From assembly GCF_024347135.1 (NCBI RefSeq), contig NZ_AP024907.1:1603001-1667000 (forward strand): a stretch of DNA of 64,000 nt, given 5' to 3'. Under the pieces are notes generated by a model. It ran no database searches. It saw only the letters and a list, made by a program, of their open reading frames with translations, and was not told the origin of the DNA. Below, one piece after another: positions 8,380-18,600 of the stretch (position 1 is the stretch's first letter; every line of letters begins with the position of its first letter). The DNA comes from Vibrio spartinae (lineage in GTDB: Bacteria; Pseudomonadota; Gammaproteobacteria; Enterobacterales; Vibrionaceae). Made by a program: the position numbers and the translations under genes.

Positions 8380-9098
8380 CATACAAGACCTTCTTCATCG
8401 GGAAGGTTTCGTGAACGATGAAAAGTTCTCTCTTTTTACCCATAGTTGAGCACTCCCACCTTGGATGATTCGTTTGCTTTTGGAATAGAACGGACGATCA
8501 ACTCAGTGAATTATCAGCACGAAAGCGCTTCATGAATATTAAATGAGGTGATGCAGAATACGCATTTGCAATTTAAATTTCGTGACAAATATTTTCCCCG
8601 AATTGTTGTTATTTTGTTTATTGCCAATTAGAGGCCGTCGTTATTCGAACGACACCTCAGTAAAGCCGTTTTCACAATATTATAATAATAATGAATGATT
8701 TATTTACATTAGATAAATGTTCAAGTGCAACTTTAGCGCTTGTTCTCTGTGGACAGGTGTTTGCAAAAACCAAATCATTCGTGTTGTTTTCGCTGCCGTA
8801 TCGGCAGATTTAAAAGATCGGTTATGTCATGGGCAAGAGTATCTGTGGTTCCTAGTCATTAGGAAGACATCTTAAACGACGTAGTTGGCAATACCGAGAT
8901 GAATGACCAATTTATTATTGGGTTTAAAGGCTTGTATTATTTTATTGATCACATTGGTTTTGATTTTTTCAAAGTCATCAACCAAGTGGCGTCCGCTTAA
9001 GTTGTTCGGTTGCAATCGAGCCTATTTACGATAACGCCAATGGTGCTTTAGCGCACATTATTCTGGGTGTTACACAACTTAAATTAAGGAAAATATAA
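8380..9098. other. Long intergenic region upstream of the arabinofuranosidase
   Basis: 719 AT-rich bases without a supportable intact gene. It contains a CRISPR I-F-repeat-like hairpin at 8786-8815 and a 49-codon open stretch without a start codon on the minus strand (8872-9021) that may be a gene remnant. Both are discussed as observations. The promoter of the GH51 gene must lie near the right end. Confidence 0.5.
8786..8815. repeat. Solitary hairpin resembling a type I-F CRISPR repeat
   Basis: GTTTTCGCTGCCGTATCGGCAGATTTAAAA contains the palindromic core CTGCCGTATCGGCAG. This differs by one base from the core of the widespread 28-nt type I-F repeat, and the A-rich 3' end is also similar. 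No second copy lies about 60 bases on either side and no cas gene is in the window, so this is not called an array. Confidence 0.3.
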
Positions 9099-10637
9099 AT
9101 GAAACAAAAGGTATTCACTTTCTCGATGCTTACAGCTTCGTTGTTTGCGAGCAATGCATTCGCGGCCAATCATCAGGTGACCATTAGCGCAAATTTACAA
9201 GACCGTGGCGCTGTCATTAATAAGGACATCTATGGCCAATTTGCTGAACATTTAGGACGAGGTATTTATGGCGGTTTGTGGGTCGGACACGATTCCGACA
9301 TTCCGAATACAAAAGGTTTTCGTAACGATGTTGTTCAAGCTTTAAGAGACATCAAAGTCCCTCTGATTCGCTGGCCGGGGGGGTGTTTTGCCGATCAATA
9401 TCATTGGCGGGATGGGATTGGTCCTCAAGCGGATCGCCCGATTACCATCAATTCAAACTGGGGGGGCGTTGACGAAACCAATGCGGTCGGTACCCACGAA
9501 TTTTTTGATTTAGCCGATCTGATTGGTGCTGAGACTTACATCAACGGCAACCTAGGCACCGGTAGCGCGCAGGAAATGGCTGACTGGATTGAGTACATCA
9601 CGTCCGATAACGATTCCGCACTCGCCAATGAACGCCGCGCTAATGGCAGACGAGAACCGTGGGAAATCAAATACTTTGGTATTGGTAACGAGGCATGGGG
9701 TTGTGGCGGTAATATGAATGCGGATCACTACGTTGACCTTTATCGCCAGTACTCGTCAGCCATTCAAACGCCTCCGGGTAAAGAAATCTTACTTGTGGGG
9801 AGCGGTGGTACCACGGAGGATACCCAGTGGACTGAGGTGCTGAGCGACCGGATCCACAACGATATGGATGGGATCAGTTTCCACTTCTATACGCTCCCCA
9901 CCGACGATTGGGATAACAAAGGTAGCGCCACCGAATTTGACAATACCATGTGGTTTCACACCATGGAACGCACCTATCGCATGAAAACCTATCTGGAAAA
10001 TAATATCGAGATCTTGGATCGAAATGATCCTGAGGGTAAGTTAGGTTTCTATGTTGATGAATGGGGCACATGGTACGACACGGAAGAAGGTCGTGAACCC
10101 GGCTTCTTATATCAACAAAATACCTTGCGTGACGCGGTGGTTGCAGCAGTGAACCTCGATTTGTTTCACCAGTATGCCAAACGTGTTCATATGACAAACA
10201 TCGCGCAAATGGTCAATGTGCTGCAAGCCATGATCCTGACTGACGGTGCAGAAATGGTAAAAACACCGACGTACTATGTTTACGATATGTATAAGATATT
10301 TCATGATGCAACGTCGATTCCGTTTACGCTGGACACCACGAAGTATGCTATGGATGGTAAAGACCTACCAGCGGTCAGTGCGTCATTAGCGCAGGGAACA
10401 GACGGCCGTATATACATGGCTTTGGTGAATTTGGATCCGGTGAACGATGCAGATATTGACTTGAATCTAAACGGAAAAATTAACACCATCTTAGCGGGGC
10501 GTATTTTAACTGCCGACGCCATCAACGCTAAAAATACGTTTGATAACCCACATGCTTTAGAGCCACAACCGTTCCAGGACTGGGCGGATAGTTTTGTGCT
10601 TCCTGCTAAATCAGTGGTTGTGTTAACGCTCAAGTAG
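9099..10637 (+). CDS. Secreted alpha-L-arabinofuranosidase, GH51
   Basis: 512 residues with a signal peptide (cleavage probably after SNAFA, residue ~22). The body is a GH51 enzyme: IYGQFAEHLGRGIYGG, the IRWPGGCFADQYHW strand, acid/base Glu in GIGNEAWGCGG (about E198) and nucleophile Glu in YVDEWGTWY (about E321), followed by the C-terminal beta-sandwich. GH51 enzymes release terminal arabinofuranose from arabinan and arabinoxylan. Export to the periplasm or outside suggests use on plant or algal polysaccharide fragments. No other glycan gene is adjacent. A ribosome site (AAGGAAAATATAA) and a strong terminator bracket it as a monocistronic unit. Confidence 0.9.
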   Translation: MKQKVFTFSMLTASLFASNAFAANHQVTISANLQDRGAVINKDIYGQFAEHLGRGIYGGLWVGHDSDIPNTKGFRNDVVQALRDIKVPLIRWPGGCFADQYHWRDGIGPQADRPITINSNWGGVDETNAVGTHEFFDLADLIGAETYINGNLGTGSAQEMADWIEYITSDNDSALANERRANGRREPWEIKYFGIGNEAWGCGGNMNADHYVDLYRQYSSAIQTPPGKEILLVGSGGTTEDTQWTEVLSDRIHNDMDGISFHFYTLPTDDWDNKGSATEFDNTMWFHTMERTYRMKTYLENNIEILDRNDPEGKLGFYVDEWGTWYDTEEGREPGFLYQQNTLRDAVVAAVNLDLFHQYAKRVHMTNIAQMVNVLQAMILTDGAEMVKTPTYYVYDMYKIFHDATSIPFTLDTTKYAMDGKDLPAVSASLAQGTDGRIYMALVNLDPVNDADIDLNLNGKINTILAGRILTADAINAKNTFDNPHALEPQPFQDWADSFVLPAKSVVVLTLK

Positions 10638-10664
10638 CGGTCAGTCAGATTTGGTCAGACATCA

Positions 10665-10695
10665 AGCCAGGCGAGGGGACTCGCCTGGCTTTTTA
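10665..10695 (+). terminator. Strong terminator after the GH51 gene
   Basis: AAGCCAGGCGAG pairs perfectly with CTCGCCTGGCTT around a 4-5-base loop and is followed by a T run, 28 bases after the stop codon. Confidence 0.93.
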
Positions 10696-11299
10696 TGCAG
10701 AGAAAACCTCCAGCTAGGCTTGGGGCAGTGAAGCTTTTAGCTATGGGCCAGTTATCAAACCCCTCTCAATTTGTTAAAATAGCTTGAGGTTAGCGACTAC
10801 AAGAGTTAACAAAAAACTGAAAAAGGGGGTAGAGCCCGGATGGAATCTAAAGTCGCCGTTTAACCCCCAAAAAACATAGAGGTAACAGGCTTAAACTAAA
10901 ATTCGATGCTTTCCCTAAAACTTGTCGGGTTCCAATCACAAAGCTAACAGTATTGATGGAGATTACGGGCTCGAACCCACTGATTAAAAGAGACAGTCAA
11001 ACGAACGACTTAATTAATGCTCGATGTTATAACTAATGGTGTCAATTCCGGACTTATTCATTATAATTTTCTCAATGCATTAGAGAGGTGTTTCGTAAGC
11101 TGTATGTTATGCACATGCTTGCTTTCTCACTTCATGAATTATCTGAACTGATACGCTATTGTAAGAACAAGCATGGTAATCACACTCGTGTTCTACTGCG
11201 GTAAATCACAATAGATACATGAGTGTTAAGGCTGGCAGATAATTATAAAAAGAATAGATCTGTCATTTAAAAAGAGAATGATAAATTTCGGTATGTGCT
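10696..11299. other. Intergenic region upstream of zorA
   Basis: About 600 bases without a gene. It contains a tRNA-like fragment on the minus strand (10957-10998) that could mark an island edge, plus a wide inverted repeat (GGGGGT near 10825 and ACCCCC near 10863). The zorA promoter should lie near its right end. No integrase or transposase is encoded here. Confidence 0.5.
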
Positions 11300-13417
11300 A
11301 TGAATGAAAGTTTAAATTTTTCCAGCTTTTTCCCGTTCTCCAGTTTAACGTTTCCTCCGACGACATCTGAAGGACTAAGCTCTGTTTTTGTTGTTTTATT
11401 GATTTTTTTATCTGTTATTTTTGGATTTATTTCAATACGAGCTTATCTTCGAGCGAGAGGTCGTATTACTTCATTAAAAAAACTATTAAAAAAGACTGAA
11501 AACAATAATGTAGTGGATATTCGTCAAGATTTAATTGATGAGCTATCTCCTCCTAAATATGCTCAAATTCGACACCTATGGAATGAATTCGATGAAACGT
11601 TAATCGAGGCCATAGGACGAGATGGAATAGTAAGGCTTTATAACACTTATGATGCTGCCTATTTTTTTAATTCCAGTACTCTTGCTGCAGGAAGCACTGA
11701 GAGTCGGATGCTGACAGCTGTTCCTGGTTTTCTTACTGCCGTTGGGGTCATTGGTACCTTTATGGGATTACAATTGGGACTGGCTGATCTCAATATTGGT
11801 GGTAATGTTGGTATCGATGAGATGAAAAACGGAGTCGCAGGTGTTATTAGCGGTGCGAAAATTGCGTTTGTGACGTCTGTATGGGGTGTAACGTTAAGCG
11901 TTATTTTTAATTTTGTAGAAAAATTGTTTGAATACAAAATTCGTCGGCGTTTAAGTGACTTACAGCAAATTATCGATGACCTATTTCCTAGATTGAGTAC
12001 AGAGTCTCAACTTGAACGTATAGCTCATGACAGCCATCAATCGCGAGAAAGTCTTCAGGGGTTGGCTGAACAAATTGGTGATCGATTACAAGATTCTCTT
12101 ATACAGGCGACACAAGGTATTCAGAACGGTTTGGAATCGAGTCTCGAAAAAATTATGGCACCGGCTATTAACAAATTTGTCAATGAAACTTCAGACGGTA
12201 ACCAAAAAGCGCTCGAAGCTACGCTGCAAGCATTTATGGATGGTTTTGGTCAACAAGGTGAGCAACAGCGTCTTGCTATGGATAGTGCGTCGAATGGTGT
12301 AAATGCATCTTTAGATAAGATGAGTACATCAATGGAGGCATTTTTAAATCGATTACAGACGCAGCAAGATGCATCGTCTGAACGAGAAAAAGATCTTATT
12401 AGTTCAATTTCAGTTCAAGTATCAGAGTTAGTTGAACAAGGAACAGAACAAAAGCGTACTCTTGCAGAGCTGGTGGATAGACAGGTTACAACACTTGGTC
12501 AGCAGTTTGATGATAGAGAAAAGGCTGCTGCACAACGTGAAGAAAAACTTGCCACATCTATAGAAACAACGATTAAAGATCTTGTTGATAATGTTTCTAG
12601 TCAAAGTCAGGTTCTCAGCAATTTTGTTAACGAACAAATAGGTTCTCTGACGAGCAGTTTTAATGAGAGGGATCTAAAGTCGCAACAGATGGAACGTGAC
12701 CGGAATGAAGTTTTTGTTCAACAAACAGATGCGATGAAGCAGGGGACAGAAACATTGTTGTCGCGTGTTTCAGATGTCAGTGAAGCGAATATGAAAGCCG
12801 CTGAAAATATCCTTTCTCAAGGAAAACAATTACAAGCTAGCCTCGATTCATCAGTTTCAGCTTCAGCACGAGCTACGGAAAGCATGCAACAATCGGCTAA
12901 AGAGCTAAGAAGTGCTTCTGATAATATGCAGGTGTTTGGATCTCATATTAGAGAAGCTGGTAATAATCTTTCAGGTGCTGTTCAGCAGGCTGTTGAGAGC
13001 ACAAAAGATCTGGCACAACAAAATCAGCTTTCCAGTGACAGAATCGAACAATTAAGAGTTAAATTACTGGAAGATGCAGCTAAGTTTGATTCCATTGCTC
13101 AAACATTAGATCGAACAATCATTAATGCGGACAGCACATTTACGGCACTTAAAGAATCTCAAAGTGAATTTTTGCAACAACAGCAAAGTAGTCTGACAAA
13201 GTTAAGTGAAAATATTCAAAATCATGTTAATGAGCTAAGTTCTCGGATGACTTCATTATTAGAGGACTACGCTGAACGAGCTAATTCGCAAACATCGAAT
13301 CATCTTACCGTATGGTCTCAGTCAGTAAATGACTATGCAACAAATATGAATTTAGCAGTAAATGCTCTTTCCTCTGTAGTTGATGAAATTCAAGGTAAGG
13401 TGAGCTACGCACAATGA
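11300..13417 (+). CDS. zorA: Zorya system inner-membrane motor subunit ZorA
   Basis: 705 residues of the MotA/TolQ/ExbB type. A first membrane helix at about 27-50 is followed by a cytoplasmic stretch. Two further helices around 137-163 (PGFLTAVGVIGTFMGLQLGL) and 186-210 (AKIAFVTSVWGVTLSVIF) form the proton-channel core of the family. The remaining ~490 residues are Gln/Ser/Glu-rich and almost continuously helical, matching the long intracellular tail described for ZorA. ZorA pentamers with ZorB dimers form a proton-driven rotary motor that is thought to signal phage attack to cytoplasmic effectors. It is first in a four-gene operon and overlaps zorB by 4 bases (ATGA). Base composition is more AT-rich than the siderophore genes, which fits horizontal transfer. 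Confidence 0.93.
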   Translation: MNESLNFSSFFPFSSLTFPPTTSEGLSSVFVVLLIFLSVIFGFISIRAYLRARGRITSLKKLLKKTENNNVVDIRQDLIDELSPPKYAQIRHLWNEFDETLIEAIGRDGIVRLYNTYDAAYFFNSSTLAAGSTESRMLTAVPGFLTAVGVIGTFMGLQLGLADLNIGGNVGIDEMKNGVAGVISGAKIAFVTSVWGVTLSVIFNFVEKLFEYKIRRRLSDLQQIIDDLFPRLSTESQLERIAHDSHQSRESLQGLAEQIGDRLQDSLIQATQGIQNGLESSLEKIMAPAINKFVNETSDGNQKALEATLQAFMDGFGQQGEQQRLAMDSASNGVNASLDKMSTSMEAFLNRLQTQQDASSEREKDLISSISVQVSELVEQGTEQKRTLAELVDRQVTTLGQQFDDREKAAAQREEKLATSIETTIKDLVDNVSSQSQVLSNFVNEQIGSLTSSFNERDLKSQQMERDRNEVFVQQTDAMKQGTETLLSRVSDVSEANMKAAENILSQGKQLQASLDSSVSASARATESMQQSAKELRSASDNMQVFGSHIREAGNNLSGAVQQAVESTKDLAQQNQLSSDRIEQLRVKLLEDAAKFDSIAQTLDRTIINADSTFTALKESQSEFLQQQQSSLTKLSENIQNHVNELSSRMTSLLEDYAERANSQTSNHLTVWSQSVNDYATNMNLAVNALSSVVDEIQGKVSYAQ

Positions 13418-14148
13418 AAAAAGGATTAGCTAGTCACAACAAGCGGCACATCGATGAAGAAAACCCTTATTGGGTATCTTTCTCCGATTTGATGTCTGGA
13501 TTATTGGTTATTTTTATTCTTGCATCCGTTGCGTTGATTATTGAACTAACCCAAAAGACGAATCAAGTCGATGCGGGAATTGAAGAACTGAAAAAGGCTG
13601 AGCAAGTACGTCGTAATATTGTGTTTGATATTAAAGAAGAGCTTGCCCGCCGCAATGTATTTGTTGAGATAGCTGAAAACGACACAGTTATACGTATCCC
13701 AGACAAGACATTATCATTTTTATCTGGTGAAGATGAATTACCCAAAAATAGTGAAATGCAGGATGCTGTACGAGAAATTGGATTGGTACTTCATCAAGCA
13801 ATAATGAAGGAAGGTCGATTGAAATATCTCGATACGGTCTTTGTTGAAGGTCATACAGATAGTGACAATATCTATTATCGAGGTAAAGGTAACTGGGGGT
13901 TATCTGTAGATAGAGCGATCTCCGTTTGGAACATTTGGCAGAAAGATATTGAAATCGAACCAAAGTTTGGTGTTTTAGATAATGTTTATGGACAAAAATT
14001 GTTCTCGGTTAGTGGCTACGCTGCAACACGTAGGGTAAATACCACAGAAATTAATGATTCTGAAAAAAGCCAGAATAGGCGTATTGATATCCGTTTTACA
14101 GTAAAACGTCCAACTATTGCTGATTTGGAGAGGATAGTTGCGCAATGA
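13414..14148 (+). CDS. zorB: Zorya system OmpA-domain motor subunit ZorB
   Basis: 244 residues of the MotB/OmpA type. After a short basic cytoplasmic N-terminus comes one membrane helix, WVSFSDLMSGLLVIFILASV, carrying the membrane Asp (D25) that relays protons in this family. A periplasmic linker leads to an OmpA-like peptidoglycan-binding domain (VFVEGHTDSDN, then RAISVWN and SQNRRIDIRF). ZorB anchors the ZorA motor to the cell wall. It overlaps zorA by 4 bases at its start and zorC by 4 bases at its end, the tight spacing expected of co-translated partners. All key features of a working ZorB are present. Confidence 0.93.
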   Translation: MKKGLASHNKRHIDEENPYWVSFSDLMSGLLVIFILASVALIIELTQKTNQVDAGIEELKKAEQVRRNIVFDIKEELARRNVFVEIAENDTVIRIPDKTLSFLSGEDELPKNSEMQDAVREIGLVLHQAIMKEGRLKYLDTVFVEGHTDSDNIYYRGKGNWGLSVDRAISVWNIWQKDIEIEPKFGVLDNVYGQKLFSVSGYAATRRVNTTEINDSEKSQNRRIDIRFTVKRPTIADLERIVAQ

Positions 14149-15608
14149 TGATGAACCTAAAGCGATTAAATTTTACTTTGCTCGAGCCAGAGACATTTTT
14201 TGAAAAGGAAATTTCAAATTTAAAAAAACTGAGTAATGAGCTCAGTGTTTGGGCTAACAAAGCGGGAACGAATAATCAGCGTTTTAATCGAGCGTTGGAT
14301 GAAGTTCAAGATGCGATTCGATTTAAACGCCCGTTGGAGGAAACTCTCTGTTCAAAAACACATGTTCGAGCATTTGCCCTTTCTCTTGAATCGGATACCG
14401 ATAACAAAATTAAGATTACTCAAAGATTATTAGATGCGATTACACAAATAGTTATAAAACCGACCAGTTTACTTATCGAGTCACTTTTTCAGCATTTTTT
14501 AAAGAAATTTGATGAACTTGGGGATATTGTCGCAACAGGTGCGTGGTTGCATAAGTCAATGAAGGGTCGAGGGATAGAATTAAAACACGGGAACGAAATA
14601 TTATCTGAAAATGGTCCCCAGTGGTTAGCGAATCAGGCAATACAACAAAATATTGATTTTGACCAATTGGTTCGTGAATTAAAATTAGATCGTTACTCAA
14701 GCGGAAAATTTATCACATTGGCGCAAAGTATATATTATGTTGAGCGCTTGAAAACAATCACATTGAATCAAGGTCATGAACTCCTACATGAAGTTCAAAA
14801 GCCTAATGTTTATCAAGCTAGGTATGACAGCGAAAGTTTGTTAGGGCATAAGATTCTCGAAATATTGATCTCCAGAGCACAAGGAACGGCTATCGATGAT
14901 TCTTGGCTTAATGTCATTATGGCGATAGCTGGCGATCCTCGGATACCTAAGTCCCATGAACGATATATCAAATGGTGGAGTCATATTCATCCCACATTGA
15001 TTCAAACCGTCCGAGGATGGTTATCAAAACTCGATTTACGTCTGTTCCTTGAAGCCTTAGATGATTTTGCTAAAACATCCCACGACAGTGAATTGCGCCG
15101 AATGTATCCGGCGAGAAAACAATTTCTTGAGGGGCTATTTGATGCCGGATTAATTACTCATACTAGACTGTATATGAGTCGCCAAGCAGATTATTTTCTA
15201 AAGAGAAATTACGATAAAAACCACTTACCCAATTACTCTTTAGTTTCCAACGGTGATAAGTCGATCATTTATGTTCAGTTAACCGGAGCTCATCTTATTG
15301 AAGGTAGCCACAGCTGTTATCTCTGGATGTACAAACATCTCGATCCGGAAGTCTGTGTGTTCAACTATGACATTTCTCAGCCGACGTACAGTCAGTTGAC
15401 GTCTGGTATTAACCATCAGATGCTTCAAATATCCGAGGATATGAGGGCGAAAGCAAAAATAACCCATTCACCAACCAATTTTTCTTGGCAGCGTAAAGCA
15501 TTAACGACATTACGGGAACTGGGAGTTAAGGTGACGCCGAAAGATGTATTGAGCGATAAAGATTACAAACAATTCAAACAACAATTTGGGACAAGAGAAT
15601 GGCAATAG
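14145..15608 (+). CDS. zorC: Zorya type I protein ZorC (EH-signature domain)
   Basis: 487 residues, mostly helical, no membrane segment. Assigned as ZorC from position and length and from the C-terminal EH-signature-like segment with conserved Glu and His in AHLIEGSHSCYLWMYKHL. ZorC is a type I-specific cytosolic component that binds DNA and is required for defence. The gene begins ATGATGATG inside the 3' end of zorB and overlaps zorD by 10 bases. Codon use and AT content match zorA and zorB. The family assignment leans on synteny more than on motif, but the four-gene order leaves little doubt. Confidence 0.88.
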   Translation: MMMNLKRLNFTLLEPETFFEKEISNLKKLSNELSVWANKAGTNNQRFNRALDEVQDAIRFKRPLEETLCSKTHVRAFALSLESDTDNKIKITQRLLDAITQIVIKPTSLLIESLFQHFLKKFDELGDIVATGAWLHKSMKGRGIELKHGNEILSENGPQWLANQAIQQNIDFDQLVRELKLDRYSSGKFITLAQSIYYVERLKTITLNQGHELLHEVQKPNVYQARYDSESLLGHKILEILISRAQGTAIDDSWLNVIMAIAGDPRIPKSHERYIKWWSHIHPTLIQTVRGWLSKLDLRLFLEALDDFAKTSHDSELRRMYPARKQFLEGLFDAGLITHTRLYMSRQADYFLKRNYDKNHLPNYSLVSNGDKSIIYVQLTGAHLIEGSHSCYLWMYKHLDPEVCVFNYDISQPTYSQLTSGINHQMLQISEDMRAKAKITHSPTNFSWQRKALTTLRELGVKVTPKDVLSDKDYKQFKQQFGTREWQ

Positions 15609-18600
15609 GATCATTAATCAGCCGTTTTTTCTCATCTACAGATAAATCAGAATGTTTTGATGTAATTTGCGACGATGGACTCGATTTTTCCGCTGATAAA
15701 AAAGTACTGAATGCCATTACCATCGGTAATGCTGGTGAATACATTACCGCACAATATGTCTGTTTGAAAATGCTGGAAGAGCAGGGGCTGGTAACTGCTT
15801 TTCCGGATGGCTTTATGATGCCAAGTGATACGGCGGTCAGGTTGAGTGCTGAAGAACGTGAGTTGTTAAAACTCGCTGAGGTATGGACGGGCGGCATTGA
15901 GGTGGATGTGACCGGCCGTTCGAGTCATCCGGACTTTGCTGTTTCGTTTTCGGTCTCCAATTTCCGTGGGCAGATGACCAAAAGTTATCAGATTTCAGGT
16001 CCTTATATTCAGTTTAGTGAGCAATCCAAATATTTGCTCAGCCCTCAACAACTGATAGCATTTCAGGCGTTGGCCTCTCATCACTCTTCCGCAAAATCAG
16101 AATACGACAACCTGTTATTGATTCATGCATTGCAGCAAGCGCAGGAACAGGGGGGGCGGATTAATCTACAACACTTTGATAAATTGAGAATTATTACTCC
16201 AGATCAAATTGCAGTGGAAGCGGAAGTGGATGCCTCTGGGAATTTAATCCTTACACCGAACCTTGGACAAAAAGCGTCCCACAACAAGATGCAACGGGTG
16301 CTTGGTCAACTGACGCATGATTCTGCAACCACGCTGCGAATCGGTGACGAAATCGTCTTATTCAACGAAGAAAAACTGGATGCCGTTAAACAGATCATCT
16401 CAAATCGGGTGATTCCCAAACATCAAGTAAAACAGTTTTTAAAAACACCAACTGCATTTATTGATGCCAGTCTGGTCGATTTGGATCTGGGCTTTTCTTT
16501 GCGTGTCCATGGTGCGACAGTATTTAAGCATGCGTATTTTGGTGAAACGGATCAATCTGGTATTGATTGGTTTGCTCAAGCAGCTAATGCCGAAGTTATT
16601 TATCCGTTTTCAAAAATAAAAGATACTGTATCTGATGCTGAAACCTTGGAACAACTCAGTCAGAAAATTGATGATGCGATTCAAACTGGAGCTACGGTTA
16701 TCGATTTTATGGGTAATACGTATGAGATACCCGATAAGGATGTTGCTCATACTGTTCTCAATGAAATCAAACATAACCTAGATATTGGGCATGAAACTAT
16801 AGCTAATGAAGTTGATGATAAGGACGTTACTGAGAACGAAGGTCAAGTTTCAGAGCAGGATGGTATTTATGTTGTTGACATTGATCTTAACGATGACGAT
16901 TTAAGTCAGGAATCAACCGTTGTAGTTAAAAATTTAGATCATGTGCTGGATAAGCACGAGTTAGACTGGAGCAACCATAAACGCACGCCTTTCCTTCATC
17001 AGGAGATTGGGGTGCGCTGGATCTTAGGGCTCGAAGACAAAGCTCGATCAGAAGATACCATTAGCGGTGCCATATTGGCAGATGATATGGGGTTGGGGAA
17101 AACATTTATGGCGCTGTCTGCTATCGAGCATAGTTACCAGCGTTGTGAATCGATGGATGTCACACAAAAACCAGTTCTTATCGTGGCACCATTAAGCCTG
17201 TTGGAAAACTGGCAAGATGAAGTGGATAAAACCTTTCATACATCACCATTCAACGATGTGGTGATTCTCCAATCGGATGCTGATTTATCCACGTTTCGTC
17301 TAGGCGGCACAGAAATAAGAGGGTCATCTGGCAATGACGACGAGCTTGAGCTCAGATATTCCTTAAAAGTCGGTAAGGCCTTTCTCAATGAGCGTCTCGA
17401 TTTGCCTAAGCGTTTGGTGATTACCACCTATCAGACGTTGCGGGATTACCAATTTTCGCTGTGTCTGATTGACTGGGGAATGGTGGTATTTGATGAAGCG
17501 CAAAACATTAAAAATCCGAATTCACTGCAATCTCGTGCGGCCAAAGGTTTAAAAGCTGATTTTAAACTGGTGGCGACCGGGACGCCGGTGGAAAACAGTC
17601 TTGCCGATTTCTGGTGTTTAATGGATACCGCCTGCCCGGGATATTTGGGCAGTTATCAAGAATTCCGTGCTACCTATATTTCACCCCTTTTAAAGGCTGC
17701 GGGGGATGAAGTGGAAGCGATCCGACATCAGCTGGGCCGCGCCCTCAGAGAAAAAGTCGGTGCATTAATGTTGCGCCGTGTCAAAGAAGATAATTTAGAA
17801 GGATTACCTGAGAAGCATCTACATGCAGGCGGGCATTTTGATGGCTGGAATTATCTCGATTCACTGCATTCCGTCATGCAGGGTTATCAATGTAATGTGT
17901 ATGAAGGCAGTATTCTTAGTCAGCTACAAAATGAAGACAGTCATGCCTTGACGACATTAGCCCGTTTGCGTGACAGTTCGCTGCATCCGAGATTAGCCGA
18001 TGGCGGGCGGTTAGATGTCGGTAAATCATTCAAAGAGACCCTAGCGATATATCAGGAGTCCGGCAAACTGATGTCGCTGCTTACCACTTTGGAACAAATT
18101 AAAGCGAAGCAGCAAAAAGTGATTATTTTCGCCGTTAATAAACGACTGCAGAGTTTTCTCAGTGTTTCGTTAGGACAGCTATTTGGCTTAGGGCCGCTCT
18201 CGGTGATCAACGGTGACGCCAAAGCGGTTTCAAAAAATAGACTGAGTCCGACCCGCAAAACCATGATTGAAGCTTTTGAGGCCAAAGATGGCTTTAACAT
18301 TATCGTGATGTCACCAGTAGCCGCAGGGGTGGGCTTAACGGTGGTCGGTGCCAATCATGTGATTCATCTTGAACGTCACTGGAACCCGGCCAAGGAAGCG
18401 CAGGCAACAGATCGGGTCTATCGCATCGGTCAGAAAGAAGATGTTCATATTTATGTGCCGTTGCTGTATCACCCCGAATACGAATCGTTTGATGTGAATC
18501 TGCACCGTTTGCTGACTAAGAAAACGCAGTTGAAAGATGCGGTTATCACTCCAGAGGATGTGATCCCTCAGCCCGCCGGAATGGGCAATGGTGTGTTTGG

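Noticed and set aside
8720..8880. CRISPR array around the I-F-like hairpin
   Set aside because: No second repeat copy at the expected ~60-base spacing on either side and no cas genes; only the single hairpin is reported.
10957..10998. tRNA gene
   Set aside because: T-arm and anticodon arm do not form proper stems and there is no D-arm or acceptor partner; treated as a fragment only.
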